A stretch of 8,688 nt of DNA from Bog-756 sp036511155 (GCA_036511155.1 DATCCR010000285.1:1-8688), one strand, 5' to 3'. Shown: positions 1 through 5,786, counted from the first letter of the stretch. The notes: a model not told the origin generated them from the sequence alone. Numbers and translations: made by a program.

Positions 1-659
1 TGGCCGGCTTGGCCACGATGGCCCTGGCCACAGGAGCATGCGGCAGTGGTGCCGCATCGTCCGGCACTCCCGCCCCCAAAGCGGGCCAGACGGCCGTTGC
101 CGCCTCGCCCGCCGCCGCCGAACTCCGCTCGGCGGCCCACGCGCTCGCCGGGGCGACGAACTTCACGTTCGCCAGCACGGTGACCGTGGGTGCGTCGTCG
201 TCGCAGATCTCCGGGCAGTTCCAGGCCCCCGACCTCGTGCACCTGACGGTCAAGGGCGCATCTGCCGGCACCACCGAGGTGCTGTTCGTCGGCACGAAGT
301 CGTTCGTGCGGGCCAAGGACGGCACCTGGCAGAGCAAGCTGTCGACCTCTTCGGCCTCCGCCGATCCACGGTCCACGTTCGCTGTCCTCGACACGGCGAC
401 ATCGGTCACGGCCGGGCCGTCGACCACGCCGGGCGCCGCCACCTACGGCTTCCAACTCACGGCCGCGGCGGCGGCCCGCATCGTGACGGGAGCTGGATCG
501 CGGGCAGGCTCGACGCTGACCGGCACGGCCGCGGTCCACAACGGCGTGCTGGCCAATCTGACGCTGCACTCGCCGTCCGGCGGGTCACCGTTCACGGTGT
601 CGATCGACTATTCGGCCGTCGGGACCACTCCGGCGATCCCGCTCCCACCCGGCGTCTGA
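1..659 (+). CDS. Secreted lipoprotein, 5' end cut by window edge (function unknown)
   Basis: The reading frame is open from the left edge to TGA at 657-659. The first visible residues (AGLATMALATGAC) look like the end of a signal peptide h-region followed by a lipobox-like TGAC, with the Cys codon at 39-41. Modification at this Cys would give a lipid-anchored exported protein. The mature part is about 206 residues and rich in Ala, Ser, Thr and Gly. It alternates short hydrophobic and polar stretches that suggest beta structure. The overall style (lipobox, disordered start, then a 'FTFASTVTV...' strand with a 'VHLTVKG' segment) resembles the LppX/LprG/LolA-like actinobacterial lipoproteins, but I see no diagnostic motif, so this is only a suggestion. 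The real start lies upstream of the window. The TTG at 9 would leave only ten residues before the Cys. The gene converges on the universal stress gene, with 16 bp between the two stops. Confidence 0.75.
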   Translation, partial: AGLATMALATGACGSGAASSGTPAPKAGQTAVAASPAAAELRSAAHALAGATNFTFASTVTVGASSSQISGQFQAPDLVHLTVKGASAGTTEVLFVGTKSFVRAKDGTWQSKLSTSSASADPRSTFAVLDTATSVTAGPSTTPGAATYGFQLTAAAAARIVTGAGSRAGSTLTGTAAVHNGVLANLTLHSPSGGSPFTVSIDYSAVGTTPAIPLPPGV

Positions 660-675
660 GTCGACGTCGCCCGCC

Positions 676-1140
676 TCACTCCCTCTCTGGAGGGACGATC
701 ACCACCGGGCATTCGGCGTGCTCGGCACACTGCTGGCTGACCGAGCCGAGCAGGAGGCCTCGCAGGCCACCGAGGCCGCGCCGGCCGACCACCACCAGGT
801 CGGCGTCCCGGGAGGCGGCGAGCAGCGCCTGAGCGGGCGGCACCTCCACCGACTCGGTCTCCACCTCGACTCCCGGGGCCACCCGGGTCGCCGTGGCGGC
901 GGCCTGGCGGAGGTGCTCGGCCGCCCGTTCCGGGTACGACCCGCGCAGGTCGACCAGCATCGGCACCATCGGTGTGGGCGGGAACCACGCAGCCAGGAGC
1001 CGGAGCACCGCTCCGGACTCTCGGGCGTGACGTGCGGCCCAGGCCACCGCATGCAGTCCGTCGGCAGAGCCGTCGACCCCGACGACGATGCGCGGCCGAC
1101 CGCCGCCTCGTGCGCCCTCATCTGTCCGATCCTCGTCCAT
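676..1140 (-). CDS. Universal stress protein, UspA family, ATP-binding type
   Basis: This encodes 154 residues, a single Usp domain of usual length. Seen: the first strand IVVGVDGS (residues 18-25) carries the conserved Asp23, and the C-terminal nucleotide loop reads G119-RR-G122-nine residues-G132-S133, followed by the closing strand PVVIVP. This G-2x-G-9x-G-(S/T) pattern marks the ATP-binding subgroup of the family, so nucleotide binding is likely. Such proteins are cytosolic dimers linked to dormancy, redox or energy stress in actinobacteria; the specific role here is unknown. I chose the ATG at 1138-1140 because GAGGTGAGG (complement of 1143-1151) sits at Shine-Dalgarno distance and the domain starts soon after. 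It follows the DUF3089 gene on the same strand with a 101-bp gap, so cotranscription is possible but not certain. A longer in-frame extension upstream is out of frame with the DUF3089 gene and not credible. Confidence 0.93.
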   Translation of the reverse strand: MDEDRTDEGARGGGRPRIVVGVDGSADGLHAVAWAARHARESGAVLRLLAAWFPPTPMVPMLVDLRGSYPERAAEHLRQAAATATRVAPGVEVETESVEVPPAQALLAASRDADLVVVGRRGLGGLRGLLLGSVSQQCAEHAECPVVIVPPERE

Positions 1141-1241
1141 GACCTCACCTCGTGGATCAATTGTCCGCCCGGACCGGAGTTCGGCACAGGGTCGTTGGTC
1201 CCATGGCAACGGCCGGCAGGCGCCGTCCGGTCCGCCGGGAC

Positions 1242-2504
1242 TCAGCCGCGGTGGATGTAGGCGGCGGCCTCGGTGCGGGCCACGGCCACCAGGTCGCCCA
1301 GGGCGATGTTCACGTCCACCAGGTGGAGCCCCCAGGTCGCCCCCAGTGTCTGCTGCACGATCTGGCGGGTGTCCCCCGGCATGATCGGGGCGGTGACCTG
1401 AAGCCAGGTGGCCCCGCCCTGCGACAGGCACTGGCCGGAGTAGAGCTGGGGCTCGGTCGCCCACGGGGTGGGGAGGACCGGCGGCGTCAGCCCGGCCAGT
1501 CCGCCCAGTCCGGAGATCAGGGAGCGGGTGGGGAAGTAAGGGGAGAGCGGGGTGGCGGCGTTGGCCGCCAGGTCCGCCGGGTTGGTGCACAGCACCTGGA
1601 GGCCGGCCACGGACGTGCTGCCCGACAGGTTGCTGACCCCGAGGCCCGGGCGACCGAACAGCGAGTCGGGCGGCGGGGCCTGGTCGAAGCTCGAGTAGGC
1701 GACGACGCAACCGACCTGCGCGTTGGCCGTGCACGCCGGGATGTGGTGGAAGCTGCCGCCCACCGTCCGCCCGGTGGGCACCGTGACGTTCCCGCCGAGC
1801 AGCATCGCCGACACCAACAGCTTGCGCTGGGACGGGTCGGCGTCGACCTGGCGCTCGAGCAGGCTGATCAGCATGCCCGCGCCCTGCGAATGGCCGATGA
1901 CGATGACCCCGCGCCCGTGGTTGTAGTTGGCCAGATAGTCCTTCCACGCCGACTGCACCCCGGCGTAGGCGGTGACGGCGGCGGCGGCGGTCCGGGCGCC
2001 GGCGGCCAGGCCCTGCACCGTGATCTGTGGGTACATCGGCGCATACACCTTGCACACCTGTGAGAACCGGGAGGCCTGGATCCGGGCCACGGAGGTCTCG
2101 GCCGGGTCGACGTGGAGCGTGGCGTTGACCCCCGACTGGAGGCTGACGGTCGGGTAGACGTAGAAGCAGTCGATGGGCGGGTCAGCGGCGACCGAGGCCC
2201 GTTGCACCGTCGGCGCACCCGACGGCGGCAGGACCGTGGTCGTGAGGTCGGCCGTGCACGGGTCGACCGCGGCGTCGGGCTTGCACAGCCACTCGATTCC
2301 GGAGGCGTCGGTCCGTGACGACGAGGCGCCGGCGGCCACCGCGGCCTGCACGGCGGCACCGGGTCCCGTGGTGGTGGTCGACGCCACGCCAGACGACCCG
2401 CAGGCGGCGGCCACGACGGCCGTCACGCAGAGTGCGGCCACGGCCAGCGGGCGTGCGGCGTGACGGACGGGCCGGAAGGGCCGGAAGGGCCGGAAGGGGC
2501 GCAT
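1242..2504 (-). CDS. DUF3089 alpha/beta-hydrolase-like lipoprotein
   Basis: This encodes 420 residues. The N-terminus has an arginine-rich n-region (MRPFRPFRPFRPVR), a hydrophobic stretch (AVAALCVTAVVAAAC) and a candidate lipid-modified Cys35, so it is probably exported and membrane-anchored. A Ser/Thr/Ala-rich linker runs to about residue 68. The body matches my memory of DUF3089: DCFYVYPTVSLQ (112-123), VYAPMYPQ (153-160) and the nucleophile elbow GHSQG (204-208) with Ser206 as presumed nucleophile. A late GLHLVDVN segment may supply the catalytic His. These features predict an esterase or lipase-like serine hydrolase acting outside the membrane; the substrate is unknown. Several Cys residues (74, 83, 113, 151 and later ones) could form disulfides, fitting an exported location. 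The ATG at 2502-2504 is favoured over an upstream GTG by the signal peptide and by TACGAT six bases upstream. It is divergent from the ArsR gene. Confidence 0.85.
   Translation of the reverse strand: MRPFRPFRPFRPVRHAARPLAVAALCVTAVVAAACGSSGVASTTTTGPGAAVQAAVAAGASSSRTDASGIEWLCKPDAAVDPCTADLTTTVLPPSGAPTVQRASVAADPPIDCFYVYPTVSLQSGVNATLHVDPAETSVARIQASRFSQVCKVYAPMYPQITVQGLAAGARTAAAAVTAYAGVQSAWKDYLANYNHGRGVIVIGHSQGAGMLISLLERQVDADPSQRKLLVSAMLLGGNVTVPTGRTVGGSFHHIPACTANAQVGCVVAYSSFDQAPPPDSLFGRPGLGVSNLSGSTSVAGLQVLCTNPADLAANAATPLSPYFPTRSLISGLGGLAGLTPPVLPTPWATEPQLYSGQCLSQGGATWLQVTAPIMPGDTRQIVQQTLGATWGLHLVDVNIALGDLVAVARTEAAAYIHRG
2463..2498 (-). repeat. Four tandem 9-bp units inside the DUF3089 signal peptide
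   Basis: On the plus strand, CCGGAAGGG occurs three times perfectly (2472-2480, 2481-2489, 2490-2498). A fourth degenerate unit, ACGGACGGG (2463-2471, 7 of 9 bases), follows directly. Read on the minus strand they encode Arg-Pro-Phe three times and then Arg-Pro-Val, forming the positive n-region of the lipoprotein signal peptide. Because each unit is 9 nt, gain or loss of a unit keeps the frame. Confidence 0.9.
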
Positions 2505-2510
2505 GCCCCG

Positions 2511-2516
2511 ATCGTA
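2511..2516 (-). promoter_or_regulatory. -10 box for leaderless start of the DUF3089 gene
   Basis: Read on the minus strand this is TACGAT, a TAnnnT -10 hexamer, followed by six bases (CGGGGC) and then the ATG. No Shine-Dalgarno sequence is present. The spacing would place transcription initiation at or next to the A of ATG, as in actinobacterial leaderless mRNAs. No convincing -35 box is seen. Inferred from sequence only. Confidence 0.6.
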
Positions 2517-2549
2517 CGGCCGGTGCGTCGGCCTGCGGTCCGAACCCAC

Positions 2550-2578
2550 TTGACCACCCCCGACCACCGTTCTAATCT
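2550..2578 (+). promoter_or_regulatory. Predicted promoter of the ArsR/SRPBCC operon
   Basis: TTGACC (2550-2555) matches five of six -35 consensus bases. It is separated by 17 bp from TAATCT (2573-2578), which fits the TAnnnT actinobacterial -10 pattern. An alternative -10, TCTAAT (2571-2576), leaves a 15-bp spacer. Initiation would fall near 2584-2587. The right end of the -10 overlaps the inverted repeat starting at 2575. Confidence 0.55.
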
Positions 2579-2598
2579 ACAACCTAATGGTTGTAGAT
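2575..2598. promoter_or_regulatory. Perfect 10-bp inverted repeat, candidate ArsR operator
   Basis: The left arm ATCTACAACC (2575-2584) and the right arm GGTTGTAGAT (2589-2598) are exact reverse complements around the 4-nt spacer TAAT. The element is markedly more AT-rich than its surroundings. It overlaps the end of the predicted -10 and the start site and ends 15 bp before the preferred ArsR start codon. Winged-helix ArsR dimers typically bind such palindromes to repress their own operon, so it is the likely autoregulatory site. Only about half of it would be in the transcript, which argues for a DNA operator rather than an RNA hairpin. Confidence 0.7.
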
Positions 2599-2602
2599 CT
2601 GC

Positions 2603-2607
2603 AGGAG
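2603..2607 (+). promoter_or_regulatory. Shine-Dalgarno deciding the ArsR start
   Basis: AGGAG lies six bases before the ATG at 2614. The in-frame ATG at 2587 sits within the palindrome spacer and has no comparable ribosome-binding sequence. This favours the shorter protein. Confidence 0.7.
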
Positions 2608-2613
2608 CGGCCG

Positions 2614-2952
2614 ATGACCGGCGAGGACAGGGCGGATCTCGTCTTCAACGCGCTCGCCGACCGGACCCGCCGCGACATCCTGCGCCGCTCGATGGACGGG
2701 GAGCTGTCGGTCTCGGCGCTCGCCCGGCCCTACGCCATGAGCTTGGCCGCCGTGCAGAAGCACGTGGCCGTCCTCGACCGGGCCGGCCTCGTCACCAAAC
2801 ACCGCCGCGGCCGCGAGCAGCTGGTCCGGACCGATATGGCCACCGTGCAGGCCGCACAGGCCCTGCTCGACGAGTTCGAGGCGGTCTGGCGGGCCCGGAT
2901 CGACCGCTTCACCGATGTCCTCAACACACCGAACGAAGGAGCAGCCCCATGA
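2614..2952 (+). CDS. ArsR-family winged-helix transcriptional regulator
   Basis: This encodes 112 residues, a typical single-domain ArsR length. Seen: an N-terminal helix FNALADRTRRDILRR (11-25), then LSVSALARPYAMSLAAVQKHVAVLDRAGLV (31-60), which is the helix-turn-helix with recognition helix SLAAVQKHVAVL. The wing follows as TKHRRGREQLVRT (61-73), with a C-terminal dimerisation helix. The metal-binding ELCVCDL motif of arsenic and cadmium sensors is absent, so this belongs to the non-metal subgroup often encoded next to AHSA1/SRPBCC proteins. It probably represses its own operon through the palindrome at 2575-2598. The stop overlaps the start of the SRPBCC gene by 4 bp (ATGA), implying translational coupling. 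The ATG at 2587 would add nine residues (MVVDLQERP) and could serve a leaderless transcript, but the AGGAG at 2603-2607 favours 2614. The inducing signal is unknown. Confidence 0.9.
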   Translation: MTGEDRADLVFNALADRTRRDILRRSMDGELSVSALARPYAMSLAAVQKHVAVLDRAGLVTKHRRGREQLVRTDMATVQAAQALLDEFEAVWRARIDRFTDVLNTPNEGAAP

Positions 2953-3437
2953 CCGTCACCGCCGTCGACAAGGACCTCGAGCAGCTGACCATGTGCGTGA
3001 CCACCGAGCTGGACGTCCCGGTGACCCGCGCCTGGCAGCTGTGGGCCGACCCCCGCCAGCTCGAGCGGTGGTGGGGACCGCCGACCTACCCGGCCACGTT
3101 CGTCGACCACGATCTCACCCCGGGTGGCCGATGCACCTACTTCATGACCGGACCGGAGGGCGACCAACCCCGCGGCTGGTGGCGGATCCTGACGATCGAC
3201 GCACCCAACAGCCTCGAACTCGAGGACGGATTTGCCGACGAGCAGGGCAACCCGAACGACGACCTGCCGGTCTCGACGATGCGACTCGACCTGACCGAGC
3301 GGGCCGGGGGCGGCACCACCATGACCATCGTGACCCGGTTCCCCTCGGTCGACGACATGCAGCGGATCCTCGACATGGGCATGGAGGAGGGAATCACGGC
3401 CGCCATCAACCAGATGGAGGGCATCCTGGCCGGCTGA
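2949..3437 (+). CDS. SRPBCC domain protein, AHSA1 (Hsp90 ATPase activator-like) type
   Basis: This encodes 162 residues in one START/Bet v1-like domain. Diagnostic parts: an opening strand followed by the helix PVTRAWQLWADPRQLERWWGPP (24-45), the strand motif TPGGRCTYFM, the RGWWRILTIDAPNSLELEDGF segment, and a C-terminal amphipathic helix (DMGMEEGITAAINQMEGIL) that closes the hydrophobic cavity. Bacterial members are small cytosolic ligand-binding or stress-related proteins; the link to Hsp90 is by homology to Aha1, not demonstrated for this group. AAGGAG (2936-2941) lies seven bases before the ATG, and the start overlaps the ArsR stop. The protein is therefore coexpressed with the regulator. 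A plausible reading is that it binds or processes the molecule the regulator senses, but that is inference. A hairpin follows at 3443-3482. Confidence 0.92.
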   Translation: MTVTAVDKDLEQLTMCVTTELDVPVTRAWQLWADPRQLERWWGPPTYPATFVDHDLTPGGRCTYFMTGPEGDQPRGWWRILTIDAPNSLELEDGFADEQGNPNDDLPVSTMRLDLTERAGGGTTMTIVTRFPSVDDMQRILDMGMEEGITAAINQMEGILAG

Positions 3438-3442
3438 GCTCG

Positions 3443-3482
3443 GCACCTCCCGCCGGGGCACGTCGGCTCGGGCGGAAGGTGC
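3443..3482 (+). terminator. Hairpin after the ArsR/SRPBCC pair, possible terminator
   Basis: GCACCTCCCGCC (3443-3454) pairs with GGCGGAAGGTGC (3471-3482) over 12 positions with a single C-A mismatch and a 16-nt loop. It starts 6 bp after the SRPBCC stop. No T-run follows, so it may be a GC-rich non-canonical terminator, an attenuator, or an mRNA-stability element before the membrane-protein gene. Confidence 0.5.
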
Positions 3483-3520
3483 GAAGCTGATGCCGTGGAG
3501 ACGACGGCCCCCGACCCCTC

Positions 3521-4111
3521 ATGCGGCTGAGCGAGACCGACCGCCTGGAGGCGTTCAGCGACGGGGTCATGGCCGTGATCATCACGATCATGGCGTTCAG
3601 CATCCCGACGCCCAAGGGAAGCACGGTCGCCGACCTGCGCAGCCTCCTCCCCCACCTGCTCGTCTACGTCCTCAGCTTCGTGATGGTCGGGATCTACTGG
3701 AACAACCACCACCACCTGCTGCGGGCCACCGAGCGGATCGGTGGCTCGGTCATGTGGGCCAACCTGTTCCTCCTGTTCTGGCTGTCGCTGTTCCCCATCG
3801 TGACCGCCTGGGTCGGCCTGTACCCGAGACGACCGCTACCAGCCATGTCCTACGGGCTGGTCGGCCTCGGGGCGGGCTGCGCCTACTCGATCCTGGTCCG
3901 CATGATCATCCGGGTGAACGGGGCCGACTCGACCGTCGGGCGCTCGGTCGGCGCCGACGTGAAGGGCTACGCGTCCCTGGTCCTGTACGCCGCCGGCATG
4001 ATGCTGGCCTTCGTCTCGCCCTGGATCGCCTACGTCTTCTACGCCGGCGTTGCCGTCCTGTGGTTCATTCCCGACCGTCGGCTCGTCGTCAACGCCGACG
4101 ACGGATCGTGA
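3521..4111 (+). CDS. TMEM175/DUF1211-family potassium-channel-like membrane protein
   Basis: This encodes 196 residues, one six-helix repeat as in bacterial TMEM175 homologues. The signature R8-LEA-F12-S-D-G-V-MAVIIT sits at the start of the first membrane helix, matching the RxxxFSDG family motif that lines the pore. Further hydrophobic segments lie near residues 43-58, 78-98, 107-126, 151-167 and 168-185. The WNNHHHLLR cluster (60-68) at the end of the second helix is also typical. Known bacterial members form tetrameric potassium-selective leak channels in the inner membrane; function here is by homology. The motif so close to the N-terminus supports the ATG at 3521, although the only GGAG (3497-3500) is too distant and no TAnnnT box is placed for a leaderless start. 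It lies 83 bp after the SRPBCC gene and 94 bp before the SDR gene, so it could be expressed by read-through. Confidence 0.88.
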   Translation: MRLSETDRLEAFSDGVMAVIITIMAFSIPTPKGSTVADLRSLLPHLLVYVLSFVMVGIYWNNHHHLLRATERIGGSVMWANLFLLFWLSLFPIVTAWVGLYPRRPLPAMSYGLVGLGAGCAYSILVRMIIRVNGADSTVGRSVGADVKGYASLVLYAAGMMLAFVSPWIAYVFYAGVAVLWFIPDRRLVVNADDGS

Positions 4112-4205
4112 CCGGCCGGGCTCAGCCAGGCCGCCACACCCGTCGGAAGGCCCCCGTGGACGACAATGTCCGGACCCACACCCGCCCCAAACGGAGGTCC
4201 ACCCC

Positions 4206-5003
4206 ATGGCCCAGCAGGTCGTCCTCATCACCGGCGCGTCGTCCGGTATCGGCCGGACATGCGCCGAACACCTGACCGACCGGGGCTTCCTGGTGGTCGG
4301 GGCCAGCCGCCGCACCACGCCGGACGTGCCGTGGCCCCAGGTCGTCATGGATGTCGACGACGACACCTCGACCGTCGACGGCGTCCACCAGGTGGTGCGT
4401 GACCACGGCGGCATCGACGCGGTGGTGACCTGTGCGGGGTGGGGCCTGGCCGGCTCGGTGGAGCAGACGCCCATTGCCGATGCCCGGGCCCAGATGGAGA
4501 CCAACTTCTTCGGCACGGTGCGCACGGTGCAGGCCGCCCTCCCCACACTCCGGGAGCGCCGCGGGCGGATCGTGCTGATGAGCTCCATCGGGGGTGTCAT
4601 CGGCCTGCCCTTCCAGGCCTACTATTCGGCCGGAAAATTCGCCCTCGAGGGATGGGCCGAGGCGCTGGCCTGGGAGGTCAAGCCCTTCGGCATCGGGCTC
4701 ACCCTGGTCCAACCGGGCAACTTCCGGACCGGGTTCACCGGGAGCCGCCGGACCGTCGAGGTCACCGGAGACGACCCCTACGCGGCGGCCGCGGCCATGG
4801 CCATCGGCAAGATGGAGCGGGACGAGCTGGGCGGAAGCGACCCGAAGGCGGTGGCCGAGGTGGTGGCGAAGGTCCTGACGACGGCCCGCCCGCCACGGCG
4901 TCTGTCGGTCGGCCCGGCCGGCGAGCGGGTGGGGGTGCTGGCCAAACGCCTCTTACCCCATCGGTTGTTCGAGGCCGCGTCGGCGTCGAGCCTCGGCGTC
5001 TAG
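4206..5003 (+). CDS. Short-chain dehydrogenase/reductase (classical SDR)
   Basis: This encodes 265 residues, usual for classical SDRs. It has a Rossmann fold with the cofactor loop TGASSGIG (9-16), Asp49/Asp51 after the third strand (VVMDVDD), the structural Asn100 in METNFFG, catalytic Ser127 in LMSSIGG, and the Y140-SAG-K144 active site. PG(N) after the sixth strand reads VQPGNFRTGF. The usual NNAG motif is TCAG (75-78), a tolerated variation. Arg35-Arg36 after the second strand suggest NADPH preference. The FQAYYSAGKFALEGWAEAL stretch and 'SLRxE/WEVKPFGI' context resemble the retinol-dehydrogenase-like or 'SDR family oxidoreductase' group acting on lipids or steroids; the substrate is unknown. 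GGAGGT (4193-4198) seven bases before ATG 4206 fixes the start. The stop TAG lies only 9 bp before the phosphatase gene and may serve as its -10 box. Confidence 0.94.
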   Translation: MAQQVVLITGASSGIGRTCAEHLTDRGFLVVGASRRTTPDVPWPQVVMDVDDDTSTVDGVHQVVRDHGGIDAVVTCAGWGLAGSVEQTPIADARAQMETNFFGTVRTVQAALPTLRERRGRIVLMSSIGGVIGLPFQAYYSAGKFALEGWAEALAWEVKPFGIGLTLVQPGNFRTGFTGSRRTVEVTGDDPYAAAAAMAIGKMERDELGGSDPKAVAEVVAKVLTTARPPRRLSVGPAGERVGVLAKRLLPHRLFEAASASSLGV

Positions 5004-5006
5004 TCT
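5001..5006 (+). promoter_or_regulatory. -10 box for leaderless histidine phosphatase gene, overlapping SDR stop
   Basis: TAGTCT begins with the TAG stop codon of the SDR gene and is followed by six bases and the ATG at 5013. There is no Shine-Dalgarno sequence for that ATG. The arrangement fits an actinobacterial leaderless promoter. No clear -35 box is recognised, and read-through from the SDR gene remains possible. Confidence 0.5.
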
Positions 5007-5012
5007 GCCCGC

Positions 5013-5765
5013 ATGTCCGGACCGCCCGAGCCGCCGTCACCGATGGGCGAGAGCACGGTGTCGGGCCTGCCGGGCTCGCCCCGCCGGTTCCCCCAGGGGA
5101 GGTTCACCGCACCTCCCGGGGCATGCGAACTCCTCCTCGTCCGCCACGGCCAGTCCGAGGACGCCGTCGAGGGCGAGCCGTTCGCCCGCATGGAGGGCCA
5201 CGCCGACCCTCCGCTGTCCGAGCTCGGCCGCGACCAAGCAAGGCGGGTGTGCGCCCGACTGGCCACCGAGCATGTCGACGCCGTGTACGTCACCACGCTC
5301 CGCCGGACCGCCGAGACGGCGGCGCCGCTGGCCGGACTCCTCCGTATCGAGCCGGAGGTCGAGCACGACCTCCGGGAGATCTACCTCGGTGAGTGGGAAG
5401 GGTGGGTCTTCGAGCAGAAGTTCGTCGACCGCGACCCGGTGGCCCTGCAGATGGTGCGCGAACAGCGCTGGGACCTGGTCCCGGGGTGCGAGCCCATCGA
5501 CGGGTTCGCCCAGAGGGTCCGGGCCGGCATCGGGCGCATCGCCGACCGGCACCCCGACCAGCGCGTGGTAGTGGTGGTCCACGGAGGTGTCATCGGCGAG
5601 GTCCTGGCCCAGGCCTCGGGCTCCGAGGCCTGGGCGTTCGTAGGCGCCGACAACGCGTCCCTCTCCCACCTCGTGGTGACCGGGAGCCGCTGGGTGGTGC
5701 GCCGGTTCAACGACACCACCCACCTCGACCCCCGACTCAGCGTCGAAGCCGCCCCGCTCATCTGA
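5013..5765 (+). CDS. Histidine phosphatase family protein (phosphoglycerate-mutase-like)
   Basis: This encodes 250 residues. The catalytic core is complete: LLLVRHGQSE (40-49) with nucleophile His45, TTLRRTAETA (94-103) with the phosphate-binding Arg, LREIYLGEWEG (120-130) with acid Glu122, and VVVVHGGVI (186-194) with the second His190. This is the branch 1 'RHG' superfamily, which transfers phosphate through a phospho-His intermediate; members act on sugar phosphates, phosphoglycerate, cobalamin precursors or other phosphoesters. Nothing here singles out a substrate. The 38-residue Pro/Gly-rich segment before the core is longer than usual for the family, so a later start (ATG 5043 or GTG 5058) is possible. 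I kept ATG 5013 because TAGTCT lies six bases upstream. No signal peptide is seen, so it is presumably cytosolic. It converges with the lipoprotein gene (21 bp between stops). Confidence 0.9.
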   Translation: MSGPPEPPSPMGESTVSGLPGSPRRFPQGRFTAPPGACELLLVRHGQSEDAVEGEPFARMEGHADPPLSELGRDQARRVCARLATEHVDAVYVTTLRRTAETAAPLAGLLRIEPEVEHDLREIYLGEWEGWVFEQKFVDRDPVALQMVREQRWDLVPGCEPIDGFAQRVRAGIGRIADRHPDQRVVVVVHGGVIGEVLAQASGSEAWAFVGADNASLSHLVVTGSRWVVRRFNDTTHLDPRLSVEAAPLI

Positions 5766-5769
5766 GCGG

Positions 5770-5785
5770 CGGGCCGACGGGCCCG
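5770..5785. terminator. Short hairpin between convergent genes, possible bidirectional terminator
   Basis: CGGGCC (5770-5775) and GGCCCG (5780-5785) form a perfect 6-bp stem with a GACG loop. It lies in the 21-bp gap between the stops of the phosphatase and the lipoprotein gene. There is no T-tract on either strand, so the role is inferred from position. Confidence 0.4.
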
Positions 5786-5786
5786 G

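Noticed and set aside
9..11. TTG as start codon of the first lipoprotein
   Set aside because: It would leave only ten residues before the lipobox Cys, too short for a signal peptide. The frame stays open to the window edge, so the gene begins further left.
1141..1241. ACGGC/GCCGT hairpin near 1208-1225 as terminator between DUF3089 and the stress gene
   Set aside because: The stem is only 5 bp with an 8-nt loop and no T-run, which is expected by chance in such GC-rich DNA.
1919..1926. GGTTGTAG half-site match to the ArsR palindrome
   Set aside because: It is an isolated 8-base match inside the DUF3089 coding sequence with no opposing arm, and is explained by the codons there.
676..2055. A 459-codon minus-strand open frame containing the stress protein
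   Set aside because: Only its last 154 codons encode the Usp domain. The upstream part runs out of frame through the DUF3089 gene and yields a low-complexity Arg/Pro/Gly sequence typical of GC-rich shadow frames.
1152..2063. A 303-codon plus-strand open frame
   Set aside because: It is antisense to the DUF3089 gene, has Gly/Arg/His-rich composition without domain motifs, and no ribosome-binding site that makes sense.
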